Source: Pterobdella sp. o SKG-2022
Lineage: Eukaryota; Annelida; Clitellata; Hirudinida; Piscicolidae
Assembly (NCBI GenBank): GCA_964035795.1
Contig: OZ038322.1
Span: 11,052,038 to 11,116,037, forward strand
Direction: 5' to 3'
Length of the DNA stretch: 64,000 nt
Shown: one piece after another, positions 52,623 through 64,000 of the stretch
Layout: every line of letters starts with the position of its first letter
Numbering within the stretch: position 1 is the stretch's first letter
The notes under the pieces: generated by a model
Database searches by the model: none
What the model was told of the DNA's origin: nothing
What the model saw: only the letters and a program-made list of their open reading frames with translations
Made by a program: the position numbers and the translations under genes

Positions 52623-53862
52623 ATTTTTTATGAGTTTGTGCATTGTAAGAAATTTCATAAATGTTAAGTTATGTGAAAGAAGTTTTCATCAAATGAAGAT
52701 CGTAGTACATAAATCTCATAAAAAATTTTTCGTAAGATAAACTTACATTTTCAAGTGAAGGTACAAATTTAAGAACGTTGAGTAACGTGTTTCAATCGAA
52801 TATTTACGTTTGTCTCGAAAAATTAAAATATAATTATTTAAGAGAAAAGCACTAAGAGGAGAAATATGAGTATTCTTATTTTGCACTCACGTTTTCATTT
52901 TTAATTGGCCAATGAAATCTCCAGATAGCAACATCAGTTACTATTTTGATGACGTAGAATATTTACTATTTTAGCATCGTTAAGACTTCATTGTGATGCT
53001 TAAGTAGGCGAAATAAAATTTGTTAATGAATAGTTAAGGAGTGAAATGGGACTAAGAATAGCATAGCATCAACAAACTGGACATTACTATCAATAAAGTA
53101 CGCCAGTTAGCAATTGTTTTTACATTCAAAATGTAATGTAATGCGGTATTTATAAAGCGCATGCTGCAAATTAAATGTAGCGAAAACACACTGTGGAACA
53201 GGTGCTAATTGTCGGCCCACGCGGAATCGAACCCGGTAACTTTAGATAATTAGTCTAATGCTCAACCATTGAGCTATAGGAGCCGACAAAAATGTAAGAT
53301 TTAATGTATTTTATTCAAATGAAAACACTTAGGAGTTTATATTATTTCACGAAGCTTTTCGTAAGATGAACTGTATTTTGAAATTTGATCAACTTAAAAA
53401 TTTAAAGTGCAGAAGTCACAGTAAGATTTTGTTTTGGTCGTATGAAAAATCATTTTATTTTGTTATTTTCACGTCAAAAACAAAGCTTTTGATAAATTTT
53501 TAGATTTTTTGAATATAAAACAATAAATATTGGCATGCATACAAACTAAAAATGCAACTTTATTGGTATATATATTCATTCTAAAGTTTTAATAAAATAA
53601 GATCAAATGAAAAAATAAAAGTTGAAAAATCCAAAAATTTTTTATGTGACATATCGATTTTGAAGGGATAGTGGGGGAAGGGGGGTGAATAAAAACATGA
53701 ACTTTTAAATGAAACTACTTTGTTAAAAAAAATTCAGATTGGTTCATCTTTTGAATATTTATTTTAAATAAAAACACAAAGTATTTTCTTTAATCTAGTT
53801 CACTTTTAAGTTTTTTTTAACTTCATGCCTTACATAAAAAATTCTATTTCATAAGACATATT
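52623..53862. other. Intergenic stretch before RCC1L
   Basis: Apart from one SINE B copy (53131-53287), no gene is supportable. A short piece near 53.34 kb (CACGAAGCTTTTCGTAAGAT) belongs to the second fold-back family. A G run lies at about 53669-53686 (GGGGGAAGGGGGGTGAA), unusual in this AT-rich DNA. Confidence 0.45.
53131..53287 (-). mobile_element. SINE family B, well-preserved copy
   Basis: The minus strand shows the head GGCTCCTATAGCTCAATGGT, TGAGCATTAGACTAATTATC and B box GGGTTCGATTCCGCGTGGGC. The body is AGCACCTGTTCCACAGTGTG, TTTTCGCTACATTTAATTTG and the tail GCGCTTTATAAATACCGCAT followed by TACATTACAT. Anticodon AAT. It lies between the small divergent gene and RCC1L. Confidence 0.9.
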
Positions 53863-56800
53863 ATGAAACTTTTGAGATATTATAAGGTTATTTTTTCTAA
53901 ATTTGAAAAAAACTTAATTTGTTCATCAGGTAAAACTATTTCAAAGTTTTTGCAATTCTGAATAGCTTCAAACTATAATTTTTAATATTATCTCTATTTT
54001 AGATTTCAAATGTATTAGATATTATTCTAAAAGAAAGTTAGAGTTATACGGGTGGGGTTACACTAAAACCGGCGCTCTTGGTGAGTTATATAAACAATCT
54101 TTCAAGTAAATGTACTAAATTTTGTATATTTGAATAGAAATTATGAAAACACAGATTTAATTGTTTATTGAGTATTGAAATTATTGTACTTCTAGCTTAC
54201 TTAAAGAAGTAATGTTTTATGTTATTAATAAACACTAAATTTTGCTTTTTTTAATTTTCAAATAATTTATTCAGGTTCAGACTGGCTAGAAACAAAGAGA
54301 AAAAGCCAACTCATTCCGATAAAGCTTTCTGGGTTCTCTGATTTACAGGTGTTTTTTAAATAAACTATTCAAAATATCCTAAAAAATATGATTTTCAAGA
54401 TTGAAAGAGTAGCTAGTGGCTATGGCAATACATGTGTTGTAGGCAAAAGAAATAAAGGTTATTATAAATTTGATATCAGAAACTTAAAAAATTTCAAATT
54501 GTATGGTTTTTAATAGTAAATAATATGTTTGTTTATTTATACAAAATAAGCCTAATCTCATACACATAACTATTGTACTTTTCATATTATAAAGAATATA
54601 TTTTTATATAAAATATATTAAAATTTTCATAAAACTGTTTCTAAGACAACAGACAAGTTTTAAAAGTTGCTGGTCTTAACACATATTGTCAGTTAGGCTT
54701 TCCTAATCTCTCAAGTAACTTTACTCATTCCAATCAGTTATTCAGTTTCCCAATAAAAGTGGAATTGACAAAAAATTATTTGAACACAATATAATTGTTC
54801 AAATAATTTGCAGTATTTACTTTAGCTAAAGAAGATTATTATAAGACTGACAGATTCTAGTAACTCATTTTAACAAAATGCTTTGGAAGATAAACATCCA
54901 TTTTTAGTTTCAAAGAGTTTTTATTGATTAGTTTTTTATCAAATTTAATTTTTAGCTTTACTGAAAGTTTTTCTTTTAATGATTTTTCAATAATTTGTGA
55001 AGAAAGAAGGACTTTGACAGAAGTCTTCATTGTGCCTGAAAATGAACATATAAAAGTTTGTATGTTTGTTGAAGGATTAATGAATTTAATAAAAACTTTA
55101 AATTTTAAAGTTTGCATTATCATTGGGATTTTTTCAAATGTCCTATAAAATAAAGAAATGTAGGATTATTAAGTAAGATGAATTGTACATCTTAGAATAA
55201 TAAATAGTAATATAATAATCTCATTAGATTATACTGCTGTACATGTCTCATGAGTTATATAAATTTAAAAATCAGCATTTAAGAACGATATATATCATCA
55301 ATTAAGAAAGCTCAGACATTTTATATCGATATTTCAAATATTTTAAGTTTTCTTTTCGAATACAACATCATTGAATCTTTCTTTTTTTTCTCTTTCTTTC
55401 TTTAAACTTTGTTTTCATCAGTTTATCATCGTTATGCTTCACTATTGGTGAAAGAAAACAATTATAAATACTATTGGAATGGTTGAGCTTAACCATATTG
55501 ACTGACTATACACCATATACCATAGATCGTGACTATAATAAATGATGATCATTAACTAATGATACTTCATGCAGGATGTATCTTTGGGTAGAACTCACAC
55601 CTTAGTTGCTACTGATGCTAAGACTGGTTTGTATTTTTGCTTATGAAACAACAGACAAGGGTAATATAAAGTAGTATTTGCATAAAAGTACAAATATGTT
55701 GACATGCCTAATATTTTAACAATACTATTACACTAGTATTTATTATTTTTGAAAATTTTTCTCAAAGTATATATCAAATTTAATAGAAGTTTCAATGAGA
55801 ACGAAATTAAGATTTTTTATAAGTATAATTTAAATACAATATGTTCAATCAACACGCTCATTAAAATTTTGTTTCAATGGTATTGTTCTAATAGACGAAT
55901 TAAACACTTAGTCTAAATTTTGAAAAGCTGAAGTGAAATGATTATTTGAACATTTTAAGTTGCTAAGATGAGTATCAATCAAATAAAGTAATATTATATT
56001 GTATTATTATGGCTTAGTCTTCATGCGTTGAAATGAGCTGAAGTAACTTGAAATATTATTGAAACAAAAATATTAGCTTATGAAGTGAAATAAAAATATC
56101 TAAAATTTCTAAAATTACAAAATCTAAAAGTTCTGAAACCATTTTAGGGTCGTACCACGCAATAATATCACAGCTTTTAATAATATAACACATATCGTCA
56201 TCGGTCTATGAAAGACTCGTGACTTTTTAATGAGGATATCCAGTTAATATCGGATATCTTTGTGTTTTTAGGGAATAAATTATTAGTATTTGGTTTTAAT
56301 AGTTACTCTCCATCGATTAGTTTACTGCTTGGGAAACAATAGCAATGGACAATGTGGAAGATCAATAATTGAAGACGAAATATACAGGTTGGTGAATAAA
56401 TGAAAGATTTAAGTAAAATGATGATAATATAACATTAAGATAAATTATCAAAAGTAAAAATGATTTTGTAGTCAAAAAGATACAAATAAAGATATGAAAG
56501 GATTTTTTATTTACGTTTATTAACCATATTAGATTATACTGCCGTCCAACTCATTTCGAAAATATAAATTGTGTTTAATAGATACTTCACTACATATTTC
56601 TAGCGAAAATCCAGTAATCAACCCAGTTAGATTCGAATCTGAAATCAAACAGGTCTTATAAATATTTATCGTGGTTTTTGTATACACCATTTCTTACATC
56701 AACAACTTAATTTTAACAAAAACTTGTATACCAAGAAAGCAAATAGCAAACCAACAACCAATAGAAAAGTTCAAAATTAAAACAAAGGTGGAGTGTGGAC

Positions 56801-59800
56801 AGGATTACAGCCTGGTATTGCTGCAGGATGGACGGGTCTTTGCATGCGGTCTCAGCTCAGATGGCCAAACTAGTTAATGTTACTTCTATAAGCATATATG
56901 TTATATAGAAAATGTGTCAACCTTGTAATAAAGTAAACATCGAAAATTTTAGTTTTATTTTTAAAGAATTTTTTTATATTGTTATTCGATAGCATGTATG
57001 ATAATAAAAAATTATGATTAAATTAAATTAATTGATTTGATTGAATCATTGAATATAAGTATTTTAAGTATTAAGATTATTTGAATGATGATGGTAATTC
57101 TAATTAAGAAAATGAACAAAATATTGGAAACTTCAATTTTCAAACATCCTCAGTTGAACGTCACTAAACGGTTATTTATTTTATTACTCAATGCACAGGT
57201 CAAAACCACTATGACAACGTTCAGACGTTCAAAGAAGTGATGGGCGATGTGAAAGGGGAAAAAATTGTTCAGGTGAATCAGTTTCCATCTTTAATTATTC
57301 GACCCTTTTTATTTCTTAAGTAGACCCAATGCATATTTTCCTTGTACGATCTTTATTTTTTTCTATTTGTTATTCTAATATTGAGAAAATGTGCCATCTT
57401 CCGGTCATTATTCGTAGATTTATCTATATCACAGGTTTCATCTAAAGCTGATACCGTATTAGCGGTTTCAGGTAGTAGCATGATTATTGAAAATTTTCTA
57501 ACTTTTATTTTTCACTCTTGTAGATGCCAATTATTATTAATTATTATGCTAATTAAAATGATTCAAAAAATGCACATTAAAAAACATGAATAAAAGGTAC
57601 TTATTGGCATCACCAATTGATTGTCTCGTAGATAAAAATGACATGTTTGGTTGGGGAAACAATGAATACGACCAACTGCGCACCATTTGTAAGGACGAGC
57701 AGCAGGTGCTTTAAACCAGTTTTCGAATCTTTATAGAGACTTTTACGTCAAAAATGGGAGATTTTCTAAATAAATTCATTGAAAAAAAAGTTATAATTTT
57801 CGATAAGTTTACTTTTCCATAAAACTTTAGCGAACCTTTTATAATAAATGTATAACAAATAATTGTATTAAGAAATCTAATTTTACATTTAAGTTTCAAA
57901 AATTAATTACTGAAAGCACATTAAAATGTCTCTAAAAAGTTACATCTTTGTAGCTCATTTCTTGATTATATTCATAGATATATGATTTAGATTTTATATA
58001 ATCAATATTAATTTCAAGTATTTTCTTATCGTAAAAAAAATTAAAAAATAATAGCTATTTGCATAAATGTGGTGAATCGATGATCTGATTGTAATATATG
58101 AGGCACTTGATGGCAGGTGAGTGTGTCGAGGTACATGAGGGGAGGTGTGAAGAAGGTGGCAGCGGCAGGCTCTATGTGTGCTCTCATTGATGGTGCTTTT
58201 GGTTTTTTCTAAAATAAATTTAAAATTACAGTTTTGCATCTCCAAAAAAGCCGGAATTAGTTTTACGTCTTATTTAAAGATTATTTTTTGTAATACACTT
58301 CATTTAAATTTTGCTCTAAAATTTACAATTTTATAAAGATTTTTCTTACATATACTAAAAAAAATATACATTACTAATTATGATGAAAGTGAAAATATTA
58401 ATATAACTTGGAAATATGTACTTTTTCATTTTTTTTTTAGCAATACACTAGTTTTATTCCCCGTTCCACTCGCAACAAATCCACTCTTATCCTGGACGCG
58501 ATCTCCACTCACTGTTTCGATATCCTTGCATTGACTGAAACGTGGATCCCGGAAGATGCTGACAATGTCACAAAATACGACATTGTTCCCCCAGGTTACC
58601 ATGTTCTACATTCTCATCGTTCTAGTGGAAAGCGTGGTGGTGGTATTTCTTTGATTTCCTCCAACTCCGTTAAACTGACACTTGTAAAATCTGAAATACA
58701 CTCTTCCTTTGAAGCATTAACTGCCCAAGCCTCTTTCCTAACACGTTCCTTAACCATTTCTGTTATTTACCGCCCTCCTAACTCAAGTAATTTTATTCGT
58801 GAACTCACAGCTCATCTTTATTTTCTTTCTTCGACATTCAATCATTTCATAATGGCTGGAGATTTTAATACCCCTAATTGTCATCATCTTGATAATCCCC
58901 TTAATATTCTTTTGCGAGAGCACGGTTTGACGCAGCATATTAACTTTCCAACTCACAGGCTTGGCAATACTCTCGATCTTGTTATCACACCGGCTTCTCT
59001 CTCTCATCTTATTTCTGACCCTGTCAGCGAAATTTTTGAATCTGATCATTTCCTTATTTCGTGCCGTCTTAACCTCGTACGGCCCCACCTTTCACCTCAT
59101 CGTGTCACTTCTCGGTCTTTCAGGAATCTCAACTTGGCCGGCTTTGGAAAGGATGTCAATTTTATAAGCGATTTACTTATTAATTCTCCAATCTCTAAGG
59201 TTGATGACTTTGTTAGTTCCATGGACAAATTGTTTCTTTCGCTGATGAATACTCATGCTCCTTTACGCAGTCATACTTTTCGCCCCAGCTTGCATTCACA
59301 CTTTCATCTGTCTGAAAATGCTCTCTCTGCCAAACGCCGAAGAAGGAAAATCGAGAGACAGATATCCAGTCTCCGAAAGCTTTGTGTGCAAGTCCCCGAT
59401 GATCTTTTACAGGAATTCCGTATTTCACGTAAACTCGCCCGCGCCGCCATTAACAAGTCACGTGCTGATTATCTTAATCTATCGCTATCTTCAGCGACAC
59501 CTAACTCCAAAGCCTTTTGGAAAACGGCGAACTCCATACTTCACAGGTCTCCTCCACTTCCTCCACGGACTTCTGCGGAATATGATCTTTTTGTTGAAAA
59601 CTTTAGCGCTTTTTTCAAGACTAAGATTGAGTTGATTCATAGCTCGTTACCGATCACTAATCTTCCCCGTCAGCCCTCCTTAACTGACAGTGATCAATCA
59701 AATCTCTCATTTTTCTCACCTCCTAGTGTTGACGAAATCATCAAATTGATCAATTCTCTCCCAAATAAATCCTCACCTTTAGATATAATCCCTGTTTTCC

Positions 59801-62751
59801 TGCTGAAGCAGTTTTCCGGCATCTTCGCCTCCATTATATGCAAACTTTCGGCTCTTTCCTTTTCACAGGGTATTTTTCCAACTTCATTCAAAACGGCGCA
59901 GATAACCCCTTTACTGAAAAAATATAATCTAGACCCCATGCAACCATCCAATTATCGTCCAATTTCAAACCTCAGCACCATCTCAAAGATCTTAGAAAGG
60001 GTTGTTCTCAAGAGATTATCCTTTCATGTTTCTGTACTGCGTAACTTCAACCTTTTCCAGTCGGCGTATCGCTCACATCACTCAACGGAAACTGCGCTTT
60101 TGTACATCACTGACAGCCTCCGCAATATCTGTGCTACCGGGTCTGCGGCCGTCTTAGTGTCTTTAGATATTTCAGCAGCTTTTGACACCATTAATCATCC
60201 AAATATGCTGCATATCCTTGAAGTCTACTTTCACATTTCTGGCATTGCTTTATCCTGGTTTCAGTCCTATCTTTCCGAACGCAAGCAATTTGTTAAGATA
60301 AGCTGCTCTTCTTCTACCCCTGTCTCCCTTCGTTTTGGTGTTCCTCAAGGTTCTGTTCTTGGGCCCATACTCTTTTCTCTTTATACTTCTCCTATTAGCG
60401 AGATCATACAGAAGCACGACGTTCTATATCATCAGTTTGCTGATGATATTACCCTCTTTACAGGCGCCTCCTACCTTGATCCTCATCCCAGCCTCACTAA
60501 GATATCTGAATGCATCACTGAGCTCAATCTTTGGTTTTCTAACAATCACCTCATGTTGAATCCTAACAAAAGCGAAGTGATGTTTGTCGGCAGTCCCATA
60601 CTCCTTTCCAAATCCAATCTTCCCACTGAAGTAATCTTTGACGGCACTACTCTTTCCGTAACGTCCAAACTGAAGATACTAGGTGTAACTCTTGATTCTA
60701 GACTCAACTTTACACACTTTGTCTCTCAGATCATACAATCATCCAACTTTCATCTCCATGCGATCAGACAGGCACGCAAGTTCCTACCCTCTGACACTGC
60801 CGTTGCTCTGATCATCTCTTTAGTTCTTTCAAGGATTTATTACTGTAACTCTCTTCTTTGTCGACTCCCGAACTGTCTTATTTCTAAGTTGCAATCTCTC
60901 CAAAATCGCGCTGCTAAAACCGCTCTTCAAGCCGACTACTATTCTTCATCTCACACCTGTCTTGATCGCCTCCATTGGCTGCCGGTCGTACTAAGAGCCC
61001 AGTTCAAGTTGCTATGGCTCACGGCTAACATCTTATATTTTAATCAGCCGGCTTATTTATATGACCGTCTTTCCATTAGACAGACTCCTGAGTCTCTCAG
61101 GTCTTCCAACTCTGGTTTATGCCTACATCAGCCTGTCTCTTCTAAACCTTTCTTACATCGCTCCTTCTCGCATATTGCCCCTCACTTATGGAACTCTCTT
61201 CCACTTAATGTCCGTCTTTCACCTTCTCTTAAAATTTTTCGCAAGCGTTTAAAAACGCATCTTTATAGCCAAATTTCTTTCTCATAGCCCTTCTGATTAG
61301 AACAGCGCCTCTGCAGCAAACCTAGTTTGCAAACTGCGCGCCCTACAAATAAAATAATAATAATAATATACATTACTAATTATGATGAAAGTGAAAATAT
61401 TAATATAACTTGGAAATATGTACTTTTTCATTTTTTTTTAGCAGTACACTAGTTTTATTCTTGTCAATTTTTCATTCTTTAAAATTTAAAATCTTTTTTC
61501 GAAATATTTCTAAATCCGCAACTCCTGGAGTGTTTGGTTCTGACCATCAACCCTTATAGGTGAACAGAATGATTTCTAAAGCCTAAGTTAATGCGATATA
61601 AAGAGCAATATAATCAAAAAGGGATAATAACAGTAACAAATGTATCTCATATGGGACCAATCCATATTAATTGACAGTCTCAAACACAAGTAGCACAAAC
61701 ATCGTTCCCAGACTCAAACGTAGTGCACACGTGGGGCTACGGACTGCTGGGCAGGGGACCTGCGGTGGATCGATGTGAGACTCCCACACCCCTCCCTTCC
61801 GTCCTTTTCCACCCCTTCAAGTCTCAGTTGTAATGTTAACATCAGTGCAGTTATAATAAAAATAATTTTTACTTTGTAAAATGAAAGGAATAATATTAAT
61901 AATTTTATTCGTTTTTGAAAATCATTATAATGTACTTTCTGCAGCAAAAATGAAAAAAATCTCATTAAAGATATCAAATGCGGTCTTCACCATTTTGCCG
62001 TTCTAACTGGTTCATTTTATACTGTTGCATGTTTGAAAAACTATTTAATATCATTTAATGATAAGAATTACAATGGTAGTGATAATAAATGGTAACAGAG
62101 CATGGGGAGATGTACACGTGGGGCAAGAACAGGTTGGCATGCTTGGGTCTAGGCCACAAACTCGATCAGTACATCCCTTTCAAGGTGCTGTTAGCCTACT
62201 CTAGTGCATCAGTGTCTTATAGCTTGTCGAATTAAGATTTTGTTGACTAAACTTAAATACCTAATGTGCTGTTATTTATCGTAATGCTTTTTGTTTGTAA
62301 AATAATATTCCAAATTAGGCTATAGGGTTTTATTAAAAATTTTTTACCAATAACAATTTATTGGTAAGTAAGTGGTTATTGATAAAAATGTTTACTGTCA
62401 AAGTCTGTCAGTTTATGTAAAAAAATGATTCATTGGTATAAAACTTGACTTCTACAAAAATCTTCACTAAAAATGTTATTTCCCAGATTGAATAAATCAA
62501 CAGTAATATTTTCAAAGATAATTGAATAACTCAAAGCCTAAAAAAATTTCTCGTAAGTTAAAGTTACTGTACGAAATAACTTGCATTTTTAGTACATGTA
62601 ATGGGCTATAGATTCAAATTTTATATTTATCAGCAAAAATTTTTTAAATTTTAAGAACAAAATCCTTCTCCAGGTACACATTTCTGCTGAGGTGACTCAG
62701 GTATCTTGTGGAGTTGATCACGGTGTTGTCCTTTGTAGATCTTATATTTAA
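53863..62751 (+). CDS. RCC1L: RCC1L-like mitochondrial beta-propeller protein, 17 exons
   Basis: Exons: 53863..53929, 54003..54080, 54275..54348, 54400..54457, 54658..54758, 55575..55626, 56321..56387, 56604..56652, 56788..56872, 57199..57272, 57435..57471, 57632..57705, 58117..58192, 61712..61826, 61945..62009, 62099..62184, 62674..62751. Phases close to give 411 residues. The N-terminus MKLLRYYKVIFSKFEKNLIC is basic and amphipathic, as in a mitochondrial presequence. RCC1 repeats appear as LELYGWGYTKTGALG, SLGRTHTLVATDAKTG, VYCLGNNSNGQCGRSIIEDE, VECGQDYSLVLLQDGRVFAC, DMFGWGNNEYDQL, VVHTWGYGLLGRGP, IKCGLHHFAVLTEHGEMYTW and VSCGVDHGVVL. Their order follows human RCC1L (WBSCR16), which acts in mitoribosome and inner-membrane function. 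One stretch between 54758 and 55575 is shorter than in human; a small exon may be missing. Intron 13 is 3.5 kb and contains a LINE. Confidence 0.93.
54770..54844. mobile_element. Fold-back MITE, internally deleted copy in RCC1L intron 5
   Basis: AAAAATTATTTGAACACAAT is joined almost directly to its complement ATTGTTCAAATAATTTGCAG, then the family's outer end TATTTACTTTAGCTAAAGAA. The central part is gone. It begins 12 bp after the donor of exon 54658..54758, so it may have landed on or next to old splice or coding sequence. Confidence 0.8.
58363..58459 (+). repeat. 97-bp flanking duplication, left copy
   Basis: This matches 61365..61460 except for one A/G substitution and one T in a T run. 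It starts AATATACATTACTAATTATG and ends ACACTAGTTTTATTC. It flanks the LINE exactly and is best read as a target-site duplication. Confidence 0.88.
58460..61364 (+). mobile_element. CR1/L2-like LINE, nearly intact, in RCC1L intron 13
   Basis: The element lies between two near-identical 97-bp copies. It opens inside the endonuclease domain (PRSTRNKSTLILDAISTHCF, DILALTETW), carries the rest of one long ORF, then a 3'UTR with GCGCGCCCTACAAATAAA and a short AATAATAAT tail. The start in mid-frame suggests slight 5' truncation or an element whose first residues are missing. The long open frame implies recent insertion. The decayed copy in the PINCH intron belongs to the same family. Confidence 0.9.
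58531..61287 (+). CDS. LINE endonuclease/reverse-transcriptase polyprotein
   Basis: The frame gives 918 residues from the first Met and is open about 24 codons further upstream to the element edge. The N-terminal ~220 residues are an APE-type endonuclease: TETW (catalytic Glu), VIYRPPNS, MAGDFNTPN (Asp/Asn pair), NTLDLVIT and SDHFLISC (Asp-His pair). The reverse transcriptase follows at about 380-720: YRPISNLSTISKILERVVLK, FNLFQSAYRSHHSTETALLY, LDISAAFDTINH, GVPQGSVLGPILFSLY, then FADDITLF (catalytic Asp-Asp), NPNKSEVMFVG and LGVTLDSRLNF. The C-terminal region (NRAAKTALQADYYSS, LDRLHWLPVVLRAQFKLLWL, HLWNSLPLNVR) is typical of CR1/L2-type elements. The residue after the catalytic pair is Ile rather than the more usual Thr. 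No premature stop is present, so it may still be active or very recently so. Confidence 0.93.
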   Translation: MTETWIPEDADNVTKYDIVPPGYHVLHSHRSSGKRGGGISLISSNSVKLTLVKSEIHSSFEALTAQASFLTRSLTISVIYRPPNSSNFIRELTAHLYFLSSTFNHFIMAGDFNTPNCHHLDNPLNILLREHGLTQHINFPTHRLGNTLDLVITPASLSHLISDPVSEIFESDHFLISCRLNLVRPHLSPHRVTSRSFRNLNLAGFGKDVNFISDLLINSPISKVDDFVSSMDKLFLSLMNTHAPLRSHTFRPSLHSHFHLSENALSAKRRRRKIERQISSLRKLCVQVPDDLLQEFRISRKLARAAINKSRADYLNLSLSSATPNSKAFWKTANSILHRSPPLPPRTSAEYDLFVENFSAFFKTKIELIHSSLPITNLPRQPSLTDSDQSNLSFFSPPSVDEIIKLINSLPNKSSPLDIIPVFLLKQFSGIFASIICKLSALSFSQGIFPTSFKTAQITPLLKKYNLDPMQPSNYRPISNLSTISKILERVVLKRLSFHVSVLRNFNLFQSAYRSHHSTETALLYITDSLRNICATGSAAVLVSLDISAAFDTINHPNMLHILEVYFHISGIALSWFQSYLSERKQFVKISCSSSTPVSLRFGVPQGSVLGPILFSLYTSPISEIIQKHDVLYHQFADDITLFTGASYLDPHPSLTKISECITELNLWFSNNHLMLNPNKSEVMFVGSPILLSKSNLPTEVIFDGTTLSVTSKLKILGVTLDSRLNFTHFVSQIIQSSNFHLHAIRQARKFLPSDTAVALIISLVLSRIYYCNSLLCRLPNCLISKLQSLQNRAAKTALQADYYSSSHTCLDRLHWLPVVLRAQFKLLWLTANILYFNQPAYLYDRLSIRQTPESLRSSNSGLCLHQPVSSKPFLHRSFSHIAPHLWNSLPLNVRLSPSLKIFRKRLKTHLYSQISFS
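61365..61460 (+). repeat. 97-bp flanking duplication, right copy
   Basis: Right-hand copy of 58363..58459, one base shorter in a T run and with one substitution. It directly follows the LINE's AATAATAAT tail. Confidence 0.88.
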
Positions 62752-64000
62752 CATCTGATGAATCTGCTGTACAAAAGCAACTATTAAAGCATTTACTTGA
62801 GAAATTTATGCTTTTTGAATTTTTTCTTTATGTTTTTCATGAGTTATTTTGATTAAATATGGCTGGTTATTCAATATTTTGGTTCATCAATTTTTTATTA
62901 AGATTGTTTTGAACTTCTTAAAAAATTCACATTTTGTTAAAATGATTATTTGAAATTTTTTTTCACATATAATTAATCATGGCTTATCGATTCATGAAAT
63001 TTAAAAAAAATTTATTGTTACAGAAAAAATAGCTAATAAATGACTTTAAAAATCTTATAAATTGACATCATTTTTCAAGTAATTATTTATTGATTATACA
63101 AAAAGATGCCTCTAAAGGTTAATCATAGTCAAAAAAACTTTAATCTATAGAGAACTGATTTAAAATTCTTTCTAATAAAAATATTCATCGAAAATAACTG
63201 TGAATTTTTTCAATTTTATTAGCTCACCATCGTATCTTCACGTCCGTTTTCATGCTAGGATGGTTTAGACGAAGGTACCTAATAGCTTTCCTCTATGCTC
63301 TACAGTTTTGACCAAATTCAGGTCTGAATCTCAGCATTCTTGTTTGTCTAACAATGCAATAGAAGTAATTTATAATTTAAAAAAATACTACTGAAAAAAG
63401 TATTGTATAAATTTATAAATAATCGAAACTTTAGAGTTTAAGCAAGTTCTGAATATTTAAATAATGGTATGTATTGAAAATTTACCAAAAATTGAAATTT
63501 TGCTAAGTGCATTATGAAAAAATCTCCAAAAAAAATGCTTAAAGTTACGATGTTATTGTACTTATATGAATTGTCTTTTTTGGCGTTATTCTCTGAAATA
63601 AGAATCACTCTTCATTGCAAAACCACAAACAGAAATAAGGAACGTTGAAGAACAACTACCGTACCTAGCAACCTGATTATTAATTAAAAATAAATTTATT
63701 ACTTATAAAATAAATAATTTTAAAATGAATATAAGTTTTCAAAAAAATATAGAAAAAAACTTGTCTTTCATATTTTTTATAAAAATTAATTTAAATCTTT
63801 GAGTTTGTTTCCAACGTTGTCAACCGCTTTTCCAAGTGTCTGCTTTGCAAAGTGGGTTTTGAAACTGTAGGTTTTGTTTAATGAACTTTTCAAATGGTAG
63901 TACAGTACTCCTACGATTTAAACACTGCTTCCTTCAAAGGGATTCTCAAATGTCTTTTAAGGTTATTTGATCTATAAATATTATTAGTCCAAACTAAGGT
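62752..64000. other. Downstream of RCC1L, nothing supportable
   Basis: About 1.25 kb of AT-rich DNA. The first part is presumably the RCC1L 3'UTR. I see no ORF with a domain, no tRNA-like sequence and no family repeat. Confidence 0.45.

Noticed and set aside
53669..53686. G-quadruplex at the G run upstream of RCC1L
   Set aside because: There are only two long G tracts, fewer than the four runs a standard quadruplex needs.
58783..59088. Minus-strand frames within the LINE
   Set aside because: Shadows of the LINE polyprotein; no start context or domain.

Overview
This window is AT-rich, intron-rich nuclear DNA of an animal. Every multi-exon gene has GT/AG introns. The gene set is metazoan: a YAP/Yorkie co-activator, a five-LIM PINCH adaptor, Canopy, a mitochondrial ABCB10-type transporter, RCC1L, eIF4E, BOLA2 and an invertebrate-type lysozyme. 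The lysozyme, the long Asn/Gln/Ser-rich linkers and the tRNA-derived SINEs with CR1/L2-like LINEs point to an invertebrate. A spiralian, possibly annelid-like, is my guess; I cannot fix the phylum from sequence alone. I rebuilt gene models by hand from splice sites, reading phase and family similarity. In each model given as complete the exon phases close and the exon lengths sum to a whole number of codons.

Layout. 0-3.1 kb: the last two exons of a small membrane protein (+), SINE and fold-back debris, and the 3' end of a dead LINE (-). 3.2-8.9 kb: Canopy (+) and BOLA2 (+), separated by a T-rich stretch. 9.6-15.7 kb: an 18-exon ABCB10-like gene (-). 16.3-17.2 kb: an extreme Cys/Pro protein of unknown family (+), divergent from the transporter. 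19.0-28.7 kb: YAP/Yorkie (-), head-to-head with PINCH (29.7-35.0 kb, +). 35.7-36.6 kb: i-type lysozyme (-). 36.9-44.2 kb: a 10-exon gene for an unrecognised 1741-residue protein (-). 44.6-45.3 kb: a LINE fragment and two SINEs. 46.1-47.3 kb: an intronless six-finger C2H2 gene (+). 50.2-51.6 kb: eIF4E (-), 180 bp from a divergent seven-exon gene of unknown function (51.8-52.6 kb, +). 53.9-62.8 kb: RCC1L (+), with a nearly intact LINE inside one intron.

Repeats are a major part of the window. There are two tRNA-headed SINE families: A with a Thr(AGT)-like head and B with an Ile(AAT)-like head. A fold-back MITE family is present in at least four places, and LINE copies range from dead to apparently coding. 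The LINE at 58.5-61.4 kb is flanked by a duplicated segment of about 97 bp, much longer than a usual target-site duplication. A 327-bp direct repeat with only two mismatches lies in an intron and just downstream of PINCH. The genes do not form one pathway; YAP and PINCH are both linked to adhesion and growth control and share an upstream region.
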